Assembly (NCBI RefSeq): GCF_023702225.1
Contig: NZ_JAMQCO010000004.1
Coordinates: 304,384-368,383 of the forward strand
Direction: 5' to 3'
From: Aureimonas altamirensis
GTDB taxonomy: Bacteria; Pseudomonadota; Alphaproteobacteria; Rhizobiales; Rhizobiaceae
Length of the DNA: 64,000 nt
Positions 26,303 to 34,193 of this stretch are shown here, one piece after another. Numbering within the stretch: position 1 is the first letter of the stretch; every line of letters begins with the position of its first letter. The notes beneath the pieces were generated by a model. It saw nothing but the letters and a program-made list of their open reading frames with translations. It was not told the origin of the DNA and ran no database searches. The position numbers were made by a program, and so were the translations under genes.

Positions 26303-27081
26303 CCGGCGAGCCTGAAGACGCAATGGCCGTATCGCCGTCGCGGCTGGACGAACTGCGCGATCGGACGCAAGCGCGCATCTCGCTCGGGGCGGTCGGCTCC
26401 GGCGTCCCCACGCACGCGGCATTGCGGTTCAACCTGGATCACGCGCGCGCGCGCGAGGCGGTGTGGACCGGCATGGACGCCGCAGCCCTGCGTAAGGCGC
26501 TGGGCCCGATCGGGGAAAGCGCCATCGAAGTGTACTCGGCGGCGTCCGACCGCGCGGAGTATCTGCGCAGGCCCGATCTCGGGCGCACCTTGTCGCAGGA
26601 CAGCCGCAAGGCCCTGCAGGCGGCAGGCGGCCAGCGCGGCTTCGACATCGCGCTTGTCGTCGCGGACGGGCTCTCGGCAACCGCCGTCGCGCTCAACGCC
26701 GCGCCTCTGGCCACGGCGCTCGCCGACAAGGCTTCCGCCGCCGGCTGGACGATGGCGCCCGTGGTGATCGCCCATCAGGCGCGCGTCGCCTTGGGCGACT
26801 GGATCGGCGCGGAACTCGATGCGCGCTGCGTCGTCGTTCTGGTGGGAGAGCGGCCCGGCCTGTCGGCGGCCGACAGCCTGGGCGCCTACGTCACCTTCGG
26901 CGCCAGGCCCGGCACGCCGGATTCCGGCCGCAACTGCGTCTCCAACATACGAAGCGGCGGCTTGCCGGTGGACGATGCCGCCACGCAGATCGCCGGGCTC
27001 ATCACGCTGATGATGGCGCAGAAGATCAGCGGTGTTCGGCTCAAGCGCCAGGACCTCCTGACCCAGGGCCAACCAGGGTAA
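26299..27081 (+). CDS. eutC: Ethanolamine ammonia-lyase, small subunit EutC
   Basis: 260 residues, on the short side for EutC. It carries the family segments DRTQARISLGAVGSGVPT in pieces (about 21-38), FNLDHARAREAVW, SAASDRAEYLRRPDLGR, DIALVVADGLSATAV, VVLVGERPGLSAADSLGAYVTF and RNCVSNIRSGGL, which contact cobalamin at the interface with EutB. Start and eutB stop overlap (ATGA), as usual for this pair. It is the last gene of the operon; the short gap that follows contains the promoter of the sulfur operon. Confidence 0.94.
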   Translation: MTGEPEDAMAVSPSRLDELRDRTQARISLGAVGSGVPTHAALRFNLDHARAREAVWTGMDAAALRKALGPIGESAIEVYSAASDRAEYLRRPDLGRTLSQDSRKALQAAGGQRGFDIALVVADGLSATAVALNAAPLATALADKASAAGWTMAPVVIAHQARVALGDWIGAELDARCVVVLVGERPGLSAADSLGAYVTFGARPGTPDSGRNCVSNIRSGGLPVDDAATQIAGLITLMMAQKISGVRLKRQDLLTQGQPG

Positions 27082-27097
27082 CGCTTTTCTCTTTAAT

Positions 27098-27148
27098 ACA
27101 CAAAATCGATAGATTATTCTTTTCCCTGCGTCTCGTCGCCGCCTAGCC
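27098..27148 (+). promoter_or_regulatory. Sulfur-operon control element, copy 1
   Basis: ACACAAAAT (27098-27106), two bases, then ATAGATTATT (27109-27118). A copy matching at 18 of 21 positions lies at 36800-36820 in front of ssuA. TAGCCT at 27144-27149 lies at the same distance downstream as TAGCAT does from the other copy and may be the -10. The site ends 61 bp before the ATG at 27180. Probably a binding site of a sulfur-starvation activator of the CysB/Cbl/SsuR kind (inferred). Confidence 0.6.
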
Positions 27149-27179
27149 TGTGTCCATGAACGAGGACAGCGAGGGCGAC

Positions 27180-27737
27180 ATGACGAAACCGAAACTCGTG
27201 GCATTTGCCGGTTCCTACAACAGGCCATCGCGGACGGTTTCGCTTCTGCAGGAGATCGCGGATCGCGCGGCGCTGGCCTACGGCTTTTCCGGCACCGTCC
27301 ACGACCTCGGCGATGTCGGTCCCTCGCTCGGGGCTGCGCAATGGCCCTCGCAACTCGACGAGACGGCGGCCGGCATCGTGGCGAAGGTAACGCAAGCCGA
27401 TCTGGTGGTGATCGGATCGCCGACCTTCAAGGGCTCCTACCCCGGCCTTTTCAAGCACTTCGTGGACCTGATCCAGCCCGAGGCGCTGCGGGGCAAACCG
27501 GTGCTGATCGCCGCAACCGGCGGCGGCGACCGCCATGCCCTCATGGTCGAGCATCAGTTGCGGCCGCTGTTCGGCTTCTTCATGGCGCATACGCTGCCGA
27601 CCGCCGTCTATGCCTCCACCTCGGATTTCCAGGATTACCGCGTCGCCGCCCCGGCCCTGTCGGCCCGTATCGACGAGGCGATCGCCGATATCGGAGCCTT
27701 CTTTCCCCGCCTGGCTACGGCAATCGCCGCCGAATGA
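27180..27737 (+). CDS. NAD(P)H-dependent FMN reductase (SsuE/MsuE type)
   Basis: 185 residues, flavodoxin-like. The N-terminus VAFAGSYNRPSRTVSLL holds the FMN phosphate loop and VVIGSPTFKGSYPGLFKHFVDLI in pieces (about 70-92) the flavin site; the length matches SsuE and MsuE. It supplies reduced FMN to the FMNH2-dependent monooxygenases encoded downstream (the NtaA/SnaA-type enzyme, the SfnB-like proteins, and perhaps SsuD). I choose the ATG at 27180, preceded by GAGGG; upstream GTG 27150 and ATG 27156 are possible. It is the first gene of the sulfur operon. Confidence 0.85.
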   Translation: MTKPKLVAFAGSYNRPSRTVSLLQEIADRAALAYGFSGTVHDLGDVGPSLGAAQWPSQLDETAAGIVAKVTQADLVVIGSPTFKGSYPGLFKHFVDLIQPEALRGKPVLIAATGGGDRHALMVEHQLRPLFGFFMAHTLPTAVYASTSDFQDYRVAAPALSARIDEAIADIGAFFPRLATAIAAE

Positions 27738-27772
27738 CCGGCCTACCGTCAACACACAGGAAAGCGACCACG

Positions 27773-28582
27773 ATGAACTACCGATCCCTCTGGACTATCC
27801 TTGCCGTCGGGATATCCCTCCTGCCGCTCGATCCGGCCCTGGCGCAGGATCTGCGGATCGGCGTAGTGCCCGGGGCCTACGGCGACAGCGTTGCCAAGGC
27901 AGCCGAAATCGCCAGAGCCGAGAACATCGAGGTGGAGGTGATCGAGTTCACCGATTGGACGACGCCCAACGTCGCGCTTCAATCGGGCGATATCGATGTC
28001 AACTATTTCCAGCACAAGCCCTTTCTCGACAATGCCATCAAGGAACGCGGCTACGACTTCGCCATCGCCGGCGTTGGAGCACTGTCCAACATCGGTCTCT
28101 ATTCCCTGCGCCACAAAAGCTTCGACGAGATCCCGGACGGGGGAACGGTCGCCATTCCCAACGACCCGGTCAACCAGGGTCGCGGCCTGCTGCTGCTGGA
28201 GCGCGCAGGGCTGATCGAGCTGAAGGAGGGCGTCGGCTTTCTCGGCACCCTCGACGACATCGTCGCCAATCCGCGCAACCTCACCTTCAACGAGGTGGAA
28301 GGGCCGCAACTCGTCCGGGTTACGCCCGACGTCGACCTGTCGGTCGGCTACCCGCACTTCATCGTGGCGTCGGGCACGTTCGACCCGTCGGCGGGGCTGA
28401 TCTATTCCGGCATCGAGGACCGCCAGTTCGCCATCCGCTTCGTGACGCGCAGCCAGGACGCGGAGCGCGCCGACATCAAGCGCTTCATCGAGATCTACCA
28501 GTCTTCGCCCGAGGTCGCGGAGGTGATCGACACGGCCTTCGCCAAGGATCCGCAGCTCTACGTCCTGGCCTGGAAGAATTGA
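27773..28582 (+). CDS. ABC solute-binding protein, NlpA/MetQ family
   Basis: 269 residues. Signal peptide ends ALA-Q without a lipobox Cys, so it is probably a soluble periplasmic protein and not a lipoprotein like most MetQ. The mature part has RIGVVPGAYGDSV, VEVIEFTDWTTPN, GDIDVNYFQHKPFLDN, TVAIPNDPVNQGRGLLLLERAGLI in pieces. The family binds methionine and related compounds. In this operon, between an FMN reductase and desulfurising flavoproteins, the ligand may be an oxidised or alkylated sulfur compound and not methionine. AGGAAAG precedes the ATG. Confidence 0.85.
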   Translation: MNYRSLWTILAVGISLLPLDPALAQDLRIGVVPGAYGDSVAKAAEIARAENIEVEVIEFTDWTTPNVALQSGDIDVNYFQHKPFLDNAIKERGYDFAIAGVGALSNIGLYSLRHKSFDEIPDGGTVAIPNDPVNQGRGLLLLERAGLIELKEGVGFLGTLDDIVANPRNLTFNEVEGPQLVRVTPDVDLSVGYPHFIVASGTFDPSAGLIYSGIEDRQFAIRFVTRSQDAERADIKRFIEIYQSSPEVAEVIDTAFAKDPQLYVLAWKN

Positions 28583-28593
28583 GGGAGCGGCGC

Positions 28594-29745
28594 TTGTCCA
28601 TTCTGTTCGAGCCGCTGCAGCGGCATACACTCGAAACGCTGCCGCGCCGGAAGCCCACGGCCCGCCCGGCGGCGACGGCAAACCCGCCTGTCGACGGGCC
28701 GTCGCGCGGCGCCGGCTCCGTGCAACTGTCCGGTGTCGGCAAGATCTATGCGTCGAAGACAGGCGAAGTCGCAGCGCTGGCCGATATCGACCTGACGGTG
28801 CGTGCCGGCTCGATCTGCGGGATCATCGGCCGGAGCGGGGCCGGAAAATCGAGCCTTATCCGCCTGATCAACCGGCTGGAGAAGCCAAGCGGCGGCAGCG
28901 TCCTGGTCAACGGAGCGGACATAGCGGGGCTCGATACCGAAGGGCTGGTGAGGCTGCGCCGACGGATCGGCATGATCTTCCAGCATTTCAACCTTCTGTC
29001 CGCCAAGACGGTATGGGACAATGTCGCCCTGCCCCTTGCGGTGGCCGGCGTGCCGAAAGCGGAGATCGGGCCGCGCGTCGCACGGGCGCTCGACCTCGTC
29101 GGCCTGTCGGACAAGCGCAACGTCCATCCGGCGCGCCTGTCCGGCGGACAGAAGCAGCGTGTCGGCATCGCCCGCGCCATCGTCTCCGATCCGGAAATCC
29201 TGTTGTGCGACGAAGCGACCTCCGCGCTCGATCCGGAAACGACCTTGTCGATCCTGTCACTGCTGAAGGACATCAACCGGCGCCTCGGCCTGACGATCAT
29301 CCTGATCACGCACGAGATGAGCGTCATCCGCGAGATCTGCGACGACGTCGTCGTCCTGGAAAAGGGGCGCATCGCCGAAAGCGGCCCGGCCTGGCAGGTA
29401 TTCGGCAATCCGCAGGCCGATGCCACGCGTGCTCTGCTGCAGCCGCTGACGCGCGACCTGCCCGAGGATATCGCCGCCCGTCTGCAACCGACACGCGGCG
29501 GTCCTGACGACAGCACGCTCATCGCCCTGCACTACACCGGCGCAGACGGTCCGCCGGACCTGTCCGCCATCGCCGCGGCCCTGTCCGCGCCTGTCGCCGT
29601 TCTGCATGCCACGCTGGACCGCGTGCAGGGCCATACACATGGCCGGCTGCTGCTGGCCGTTTCCGGCAGCGTTCCGGCCCCGGAAACCCTCACCCGCCTG
29701 TCTCGAACCGCAAAGGTGATCGGCTATGTCCGCGACGATGCTTGA
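28594..29745 (+). CDS. ABC ATPase, MetN type (TTG start)
   Basis: 383 residues. After a 40-residue N-terminal extension unusual for MetN come Walker A GRSGAGKS, the Q-loop MIFQHFNLL, signature [14 protein letters not shown], Walker B LLCDEATSALD and the switch His in LITHEMSV; a C-terminal NIL-like regulatory domain follows (about 300-380, with ALHYTGADGPPDLSAIA). There is no ATG in reach; the TTG at 28594 has GGGAG six bases upstream and is my choice. The NIL domain is where methionine inhibits the classical MetNI transporter. Confidence 0.85.
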   Translation: MSILFEPLQRHTLETLPRRKPTARPAATANPPVDGPSRGAGSVQLSGVGKIYASKTGEVAALADIDLTVRAGSICGIIGRSGAGKSSLIRLINRLEKPSGGSVLVNGADIAGLDTEGLVRLRRRIGMIFQHFNLLSAKTVWDNVALPLAVAGVPKAEIGPRVARALDLVGLSDKRNVHPARLSGGQKQRVGIARAIVSDPEILLCDEATSALDPETTLSILSLLKDINRRLGLTIILITHEMSVIREICDDVVVLEKGRIAESGPAWQVFGNPQADATRALLQPLTRDLPEDIAARLQPTRGGPDDSTLIALHYTGADGPPDLSAIAAALSAPVAVLHATLDRVQGHTHGRLLLAVSGSVPAPETLTRLSRTAKVIGYVRDDA

Positions 29746-30379
29746 ACGCCTGTGGAACGCCTTTCTGGATACCAGCCTGATGGTGGGCGTATCGGCCGGA
29801 CTGGCGGTCCTGTTCGGTATTCCGCTGGCGGTCCTGCTGGTGGCGACCGCGCCCGGCGGCATCCGCCCCGCACCGCGCCTGAATGCCGTGCTCGGCGCCA
29901 TCGTGAACGGGTTCCGCGCGACACCCTTCATCGTGCTGCTCGTCGCCCTCATTCCGCTGACCCGGCTTCTTGCCGGCACCACCATCGGTGTCTGGGCCGC
30001 CATCGTGCCATTGTCGATCAGCGCCACGCCTTTCTTTGCCCGGATCGCGGAAGTCAGCATCCGAGGCGTAGACCGCGGCCTGATCGAAGCAGCGCAGGCC
30101 ATGGGCTGCCGGCGTCGGCACATCGTGCGCCATGTCCTTTTGCCGGAGGCGCTTCCCGGCATCGTCGGCGGCTTCACCATCACCGTCGTGACGATGATCG
30201 GCGCGTCCGCCATGGCCGGCGCCGTGGGCGCGGGCGGCCTTGGCGACATGGCGATCCGCTACGGATACCAGCGTTTCGATACCACGGTGATGCTGGCGGT
30301 CATCGCGGTGCTGATCGCCATGGTGATGAGCGTGCAGTTTATCGGCGACCGGGCGGTACGCGCTCTGTCCGATCGTTGA
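29726..30379 (+). CDS. ABC permease, MetI type
   Basis: 217 residues, about five membrane segments, usual MetI length. The cytoplasmic EAA-like loop is visible in GLIEAAQAMGCRRRHIVRHVLLPEALPG in pieces (about 115-142). It overlaps the end of the ATPase gene by 20 bp, and AAGGTGA inside that gene serves as ribosome site. With the two preceding genes it forms a complete NlpA-type importer. Confidence 0.86.
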   Translation: MSATMLERLWNAFLDTSLMVGVSAGLAVLFGIPLAVLLVATAPGGIRPAPRLNAVLGAIVNGFRATPFIVLLVALIPLTRLLAGTTIGVWAAIVPLSISATPFFARIAEVSIRGVDRGLIEAAQAMGCRRRHIVRHVLLPEALPGIVGGFTITVVTMIGASAMAGAVGAGGLGDMAIRYGYQRFDTTVMLAVIAVLIAMVMSVQFIGDRAVRALSDR

Positions 30380-30395
30380 GATGGAGGAGATCGTC

Positions 30396-31607
30396 ATGAC
30401 GCCACGTCGACCCGAAGCGCCGGTGGCCCCGCGACGCATCGAAAGCCACCTGGAAGCCATCGAGGCAGCCCGCCGGCTTGCGGCGGCCTTCTCCGAAGGC
30501 GCTATAGACCGGGATCGCCATCGGCGGCTCCCCTTCGATGAAATCGCCGCCTATACGGCCAGCGGGCTTGGTACGCTGACGGTGCCGCGCGCGCATGGCG
30601 GGCCGGAACTGGGCCTGGCGACGCTGGTGGAGGTGTTCGAGATCATCTCGGCGGCGGATGCCTCCCTGGGCCAGATCCCGCAAAATCAGTTCGGCGTCGT
30701 CGCGCTGCTGCGCGACATCGGCACGCCGCAGCAGCAAAGCCGCTTCTTCGCCGACATCATGGCCGGCCACCGCATCGGCAATGCCGGCCCGGAAAAAGGC
30801 CGCCAGGCGTTGACGCACAACCGGACGCGGCTGCAACGCCGGGATGGACGGCTGGTGCTGACCGGCGAACGCTTCTACTCCACCGGAGCCATCTTCGCCC
30901 ACTGGATACCCACCCGCGCCGCCGACGAAGAGGGACGCCCGGTGCAGGTCTGGGTGCGCCACGACGCGCCGGGCGTGCGCGTGGAAGACGACTGGCGCTC
31001 CTTCGGCCAACGCACCACCGCAAGCGGCACCGTCGTCTTCGACCATGTCGCGGTCGAGCCCGCCGACATCATTCCGGTCTGGCGGTTCGCCGATAAGCCC
31101 GGCCTTGCGGGGCCGATCTCGCAGTTGATCCAGGCAGCCATCGATAGCGGCATCGCCAGGGCCGCGCTGGACGACGCGGCCGCCTTCGTCCGCGACAAGG
31201 CAAGGCCCTGGATGGATTCCGGCCTGGACAGCGCACGGGACGATCCCACCATCATCCACGCCTTCGGCGCCCTGACCGCCGATCACCACGCCGCGCAGGC
31301 CGTGCTCTACGAGGCGGCCGCAACGCTGGAGGCCATCGGCTCGCGGCCCGTGACGGACGAAAGCAGCGCCGCCGCATCCGTGGCGGTGGCGGAAGCCAAG
31401 ATCCTGACCACGGAAAGCGCACTGGCCGCCGCCGAAACCCTGTTCGACCTTGCGGGCGCGGCCTCGACGCGCGCCGGCCACGCGCTGGACAGGCATTGGC
31501 GCAACGCCAGGGTGCATACGCTGCACGATCCGGTACGCTGGAAGTACCACCTGATCGGCAATCACCAATTGAACGGCGCGTTGCCCGCGCGGCACCAGTG
31601 GAATTGA
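30396..31607 (+). CDS. SfnB-family (DszC-like) flavin monooxygenase, first copy
   Basis: 403 residues, acyl-CoA-dehydrogenase fold: N-terminal helical domain (DRDRHRRLPFDEIAAYTASGLGTLTVPRAHGGPE in pieces), middle beta domain with GERFYSTGA and DDWRSFGQRTTASGTV, C-terminal helical bundle with LDRHWRNARVHTLHDPVRWKYHLIGNH in pieces. These proteins use FMNH2 and oxygen to oxidise sulfur in sulfides or sulfoxides. SfnB is a sulfur-acquisition protein in Pseudomonas. The ATG at 30396 is preceded by GGAGGAG. A second copy follows at once, so the two may act in series or as a heteromer. Confidence 0.82.
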   Translation: MTPRRPEAPVAPRRIESHLEAIEAARRLAAAFSEGAIDRDRHRRLPFDEIAAYTASGLGTLTVPRAHGGPELGLATLVEVFEIISAADASLGQIPQNQFGVVALLRDIGTPQQQSRFFADIMAGHRIGNAGPEKGRQALTHNRTRLQRRDGRLVLTGERFYSTGAIFAHWIPTRAADEEGRPVQVWVRHDAPGVRVEDDWRSFGQRTTASGTVVFDHVAVEPADIIPVWRFADKPGLAGPISQLIQAAIDSGIARAALDDAAAFVRDKARPWMDSGLDSARDDPTIIHAFGALTADHHAAQAVLYEAAATLEAIGSRPVTDESSAAASVAVAEAKILTTESALAAAETLFDLAGAASTRAGHALDRHWRNARVHTLHDPVRWKYHLIGNHQLNGALPARHQWN

Positions 31608-31610
31608 GCC

Positions 31611-32831
31611 ATGTCGCTGGCGCACCATCAAACCGCCGCGGCGCAGGCCATCGCCACAATCGCAACCGACGAGGAAGCCATCGCGGTCGCGACGCGGCTC
31701 TCCGACGATTTCGCCGCTGATGCCGCGGAGCGGGACAGGCACCGCCGCCTGCCCTGGCGGGAACTGGAGCGGATGAGCGAGGCGGGGCTTTTCGGCATCA
31801 CCGTGCCGCGCATCCACGGCGGCGCGGAGGTTTCCCCCGCCACGCTCGCCCGCGTCATCGCCATCCTGTCGCGCGGCGACGGCTCCATCGGCCAGATACC
31901 GCAGAACCACTTCTACGCGCTGGAGGTCCTGCGCGTCGGCGGCACCCCGCGGCAGCAGGCGAGCCTGTACGCCAAGGCGCTGGCCGGCCACCGCTTCGGC
32001 AACGCGCTCGCCGAAATCGGCAGGCGCGATTTCAAGCGCACCACGCGCCTGCGCCGCGAGGGCGGACGCGCCGTCCTGTCCGGCCGCAAGTTCTATTGCA
32101 CCGGGGCGCTCTATGCCCGGACGATCCCGACGCTGGCCGTGGCGCAGGAGGGCGGGCGCGACATCTCCTACCTCGTCTTCGTTCCGCGCGATGCCGAGGG
32201 CGTCGACATCGTGGACGACTGGGACGGGTTCGGGCAGCGGGTCACCGGAAGCGGCACGGTGACCTTCGACGAGGTCGAGGTGGACGAAGCCGCCGTCGTG
32301 CCCTTCCAGGCGTCGTTCGAACGACCGACGACCATCGGCCCGTTCGCACAGCTGATGCATGCGGCGATCGACCTTGGCATCGGCGAAGCCGCCTATCGCG
32401 ACATGCTGCATTTCATACGCAACAGGGCGCGGCCATGGCTGGATGCGAAGGTGGAGACGGCGGCGGACGACCCGCTGACGATCCACCGGGTCGGCGCGGT
32501 TCGGGTGGGGCTCAGGGCGGCGGAAGCCATGCTGGCGCGTGCCGGACGCATCGTGGCCGAGGCGCAGGCCGCCCCGGACGAGGATACGGTCGCGCGTGCC
32601 TCCATCGCGGTGGCGGAAGCACGCATCCATGCAACACGCGCCGGGCTGGATGCGGCCAACCGCCTGCTGGAGCTGGGCGGAACCTCCGCCAGCATGGAAG
32701 CGGACGGCCTCGACCGCCATTGGCGGAACGTCCGCACGCATACGCTGCACGACCCCGTCCGCTGGAAATACCAGGCCGTCGGCCAGTTCCATCTCAACAA
32801 TCGGCGCCCTCCCCGCCACGGCGCGATCTGA
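31611..32831 (+). CDS. SfnB-family (DszC-like) flavin monooxygenase, second copy
   Basis: 406 residues with the same domain order as the preceding gene: RDRHRRLPWRELERMSEAGLFGITVPRIHGGAEVSP in pieces, GRKFYCTGALYART, DDWDGFGQRVTGSGTVTFDEV in pieces, and LDRHWRNVRTHTLHDPVRWKYQAVGQFH. The copies share the C-terminal block almost word for word but differ widely elsewhere, so they come from an old duplication. It starts 3 bp after the first copy. Role: FMNH2-dependent oxidation of an organosulfur compound, substrate unknown. Confidence 0.82.
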   Translation: MSLAHHQTAAAQAIATIATDEEAIAVATRLSDDFAADAAERDRHRRLPWRELERMSEAGLFGITVPRIHGGAEVSPATLARVIAILSRGDGSIGQIPQNHFYALEVLRVGGTPRQQASLYAKALAGHRFGNALAEIGRRDFKRTTRLRREGGRAVLSGRKFYCTGALYARTIPTLAVAQEGGRDISYLVFVPRDAEGVDIVDDWDGFGQRVTGSGTVTFDEVEVDEAAVVPFQASFERPTTIGPFAQLMHAAIDLGIGEAAYRDMLHFIRNRARPWLDAKVETAADDPLTIHRVGAVRVGLRAAEAMLARAGRIVAEAQAAPDEDTVARASIAVAEARIHATRAGLDAANRLLELGGTSASMEADGLDRHWRNVRTHTLHDPVRWKYQAVGQFHLNNRRPPRHGAI

Positions 32832-32840
32832 AAGGCCATC

Positions 32841-34193
32841 ATGCCCGGCAAAAAGGAAATCAGGCTCAACGCATTCTCGATGAACTGCGTCGGCCACATC
32901 AATCATGGGCTCTGGACCCATCCACGCGACCGATCCCTGGATTACACCGCGCTGCCATACTGGACGGGCCTGGCGCAGACGCTGGAGCGGGGCCTGTTCG
33001 ACGGCGTTTTCCTGGCCGACATCGTCGGCGTCTACGACGTGTACGGCGGCAATGTCGACGTGACGCTGCGGGAATCGATCCAGCTGCCCATCAACGATCC
33101 GCTTCTCCTCGTACCGGCCATGGCGGCAGTGACGCAGAACCTCGGTTTCGGCGTAACCGTCAACGTGAACGTCGAGCATCCCTATACCTTCGCGCGCCGG
33201 CTCTCCACGCTCGACCACCTGACGGACGGCCGCATCGGCTGGAACATCGTCACCGGCTATCTCGACAGCGCGGCGCGCGCAGTCGGGCAAGACGCGCAAG
33301 CCGAGCACGACAGCCGCTACGACCGGGCCGAAGACTATCTGGCGCTGGCCCGCAAGCTCTGGGAGACGAGTTGGGAGGACGGCGCCGTGCGCCGCGACCG
33401 GCGCGGCCGCATCTATGCCGACCCGGCAAGGGTGCATCGCGTCCATCATGACGGGCCCTTCTATCGATCGGACGGATATCATTTGTCCGAACCGTCGCCG
33501 CAGCGCACGCCGGTCATCTATCAGGCAGGCTCTTCGGGCCGCGGCCTCCGCTTTGCGGCGGCCGAGGCGGAATGCGTCTTCATTGCCGCATCCGACAAGG
33601 CCCGTGCGCGATCCCTGTCGCGGCAGCTTCGCGCCGCGGTGGCCGAGGCCGGCCGCCATCCTGACGAGGTCAAGATATTCGTCGGCATCAGCGTCGTCGC
33701 CGACGAAACGGAGGCGCTCGCGCGCGAGCGGCATGCGGACTATCTGGCCCATGCCAGCCCCGAAGCCGGGCTGGCGCACTTCTCGGCCAGCACCGGAATC
33801 GACTTTTCCGGCTTCGACCTCGACGAACCCGTCGCCTATGGCAGCTCGAATGCCATCCAGTCCGCAACCAGCCTCGCCCGCGACAAGCGGTGGACCCGGC
33901 GGCAGCTTCTTGCGGAACTGGCTCTCGGCGGCCGCTATGCCACGATCGTCGGAGATGGTGGGCAGGTGGCGGAAGAACTTGCCTCGTGGATGGACGAAGG
34001 CGAGATCGACGGCTTCAACCTGACCAGGACCGTCGTCCCCGAAAGCTTCGAATCCTTCGTGCACCATGTCGTGCCGCAGATGCAGGAGCGTGGGCGGTAC
34101 AAGACGGCCTATACGCCCGGCACGCTGCGCAACAAGCTGTTCGGCAGGGGCGACAGGCGGTCGGCCGCACTTTCGGCCACTGCCTTCGCATAG
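32841..34193 (+). CDS. FMNH2-dependent monooxygenase, NtaA/SnaA/DszA (SfnG-like) family
   Basis: 450 residues, luciferase-like TIM barrel. Signature stretches: RLNAFSMNCVGHINHGLW near the start, FDGVFLADIVGVYDVYGG (about 54-71), LDHLTDGRIGWNIVTGYLDSAARAVGQ in pieces (about 125-150), and HRVHHDGPFYRSDGYH. Relatives cleave carbon-sulfur or carbon-nitrogen bonds with FMNH2 and O2 (DszA opens dibenzothiophene sulfone, SfnG demethylates dimethyl sulfone). It fits as the bond-breaking step after the SfnB-like enzymes. Its 3' end overlaps the convergent FAD gene by 85 bp. Confidence 0.85.
   Translation: MPGKKEIRLNAFSMNCVGHINHGLWTHPRDRSLDYTALPYWTGLAQTLERGLFDGVFLADIVGVYDVYGGNVDVTLRESIQLPINDPLLLVPAMAAVTQNLGFGVTVNVNVEHPYTFARRLSTLDHLTDGRIGWNIVTGYLDSAARAVGQDAQAEHDSRYDRAEDYLALARKLWETSWEDGAVRRDRRGRIYADPARVHRVHHDGPFYRSDGYHLSEPSPQRTPVIYQAGSSGRGLRFAAAEAECVFIAASDKARARSLSRQLRAAVAEAGRHPDEVKIFVGISVVADETEALARERHADYLAHASPEAGLAHFSASTGIDFSGFDLDEPVAYGSSNAIQSATSLARDKRWTRRQLLAELALGGRYATIVGDGGQVAEELASWMDEGEIDGFNLTRTVVPESFESFVHHVVPQMQERGRYKTAYTPGTLRNKLFGRGDRRSAALSATAFA

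Noticed and set aside
31611..32831. Tandem SfnB-like genes as a recent duplication or assembly artefact
   Set aside because: They share only scattered blocks and differ in most positions, so both are genuine and anciently diverged.
30339..34067. A 1242-codon open frame on the minus strand across the sulfur operon
   Set aside because: It lies antisense to three well-supported oxidoreductase genes and its translation is low-complexity Arg/Ala/Gly/Asp-rich without motifs; it is a by-product of GC-rich codon use.
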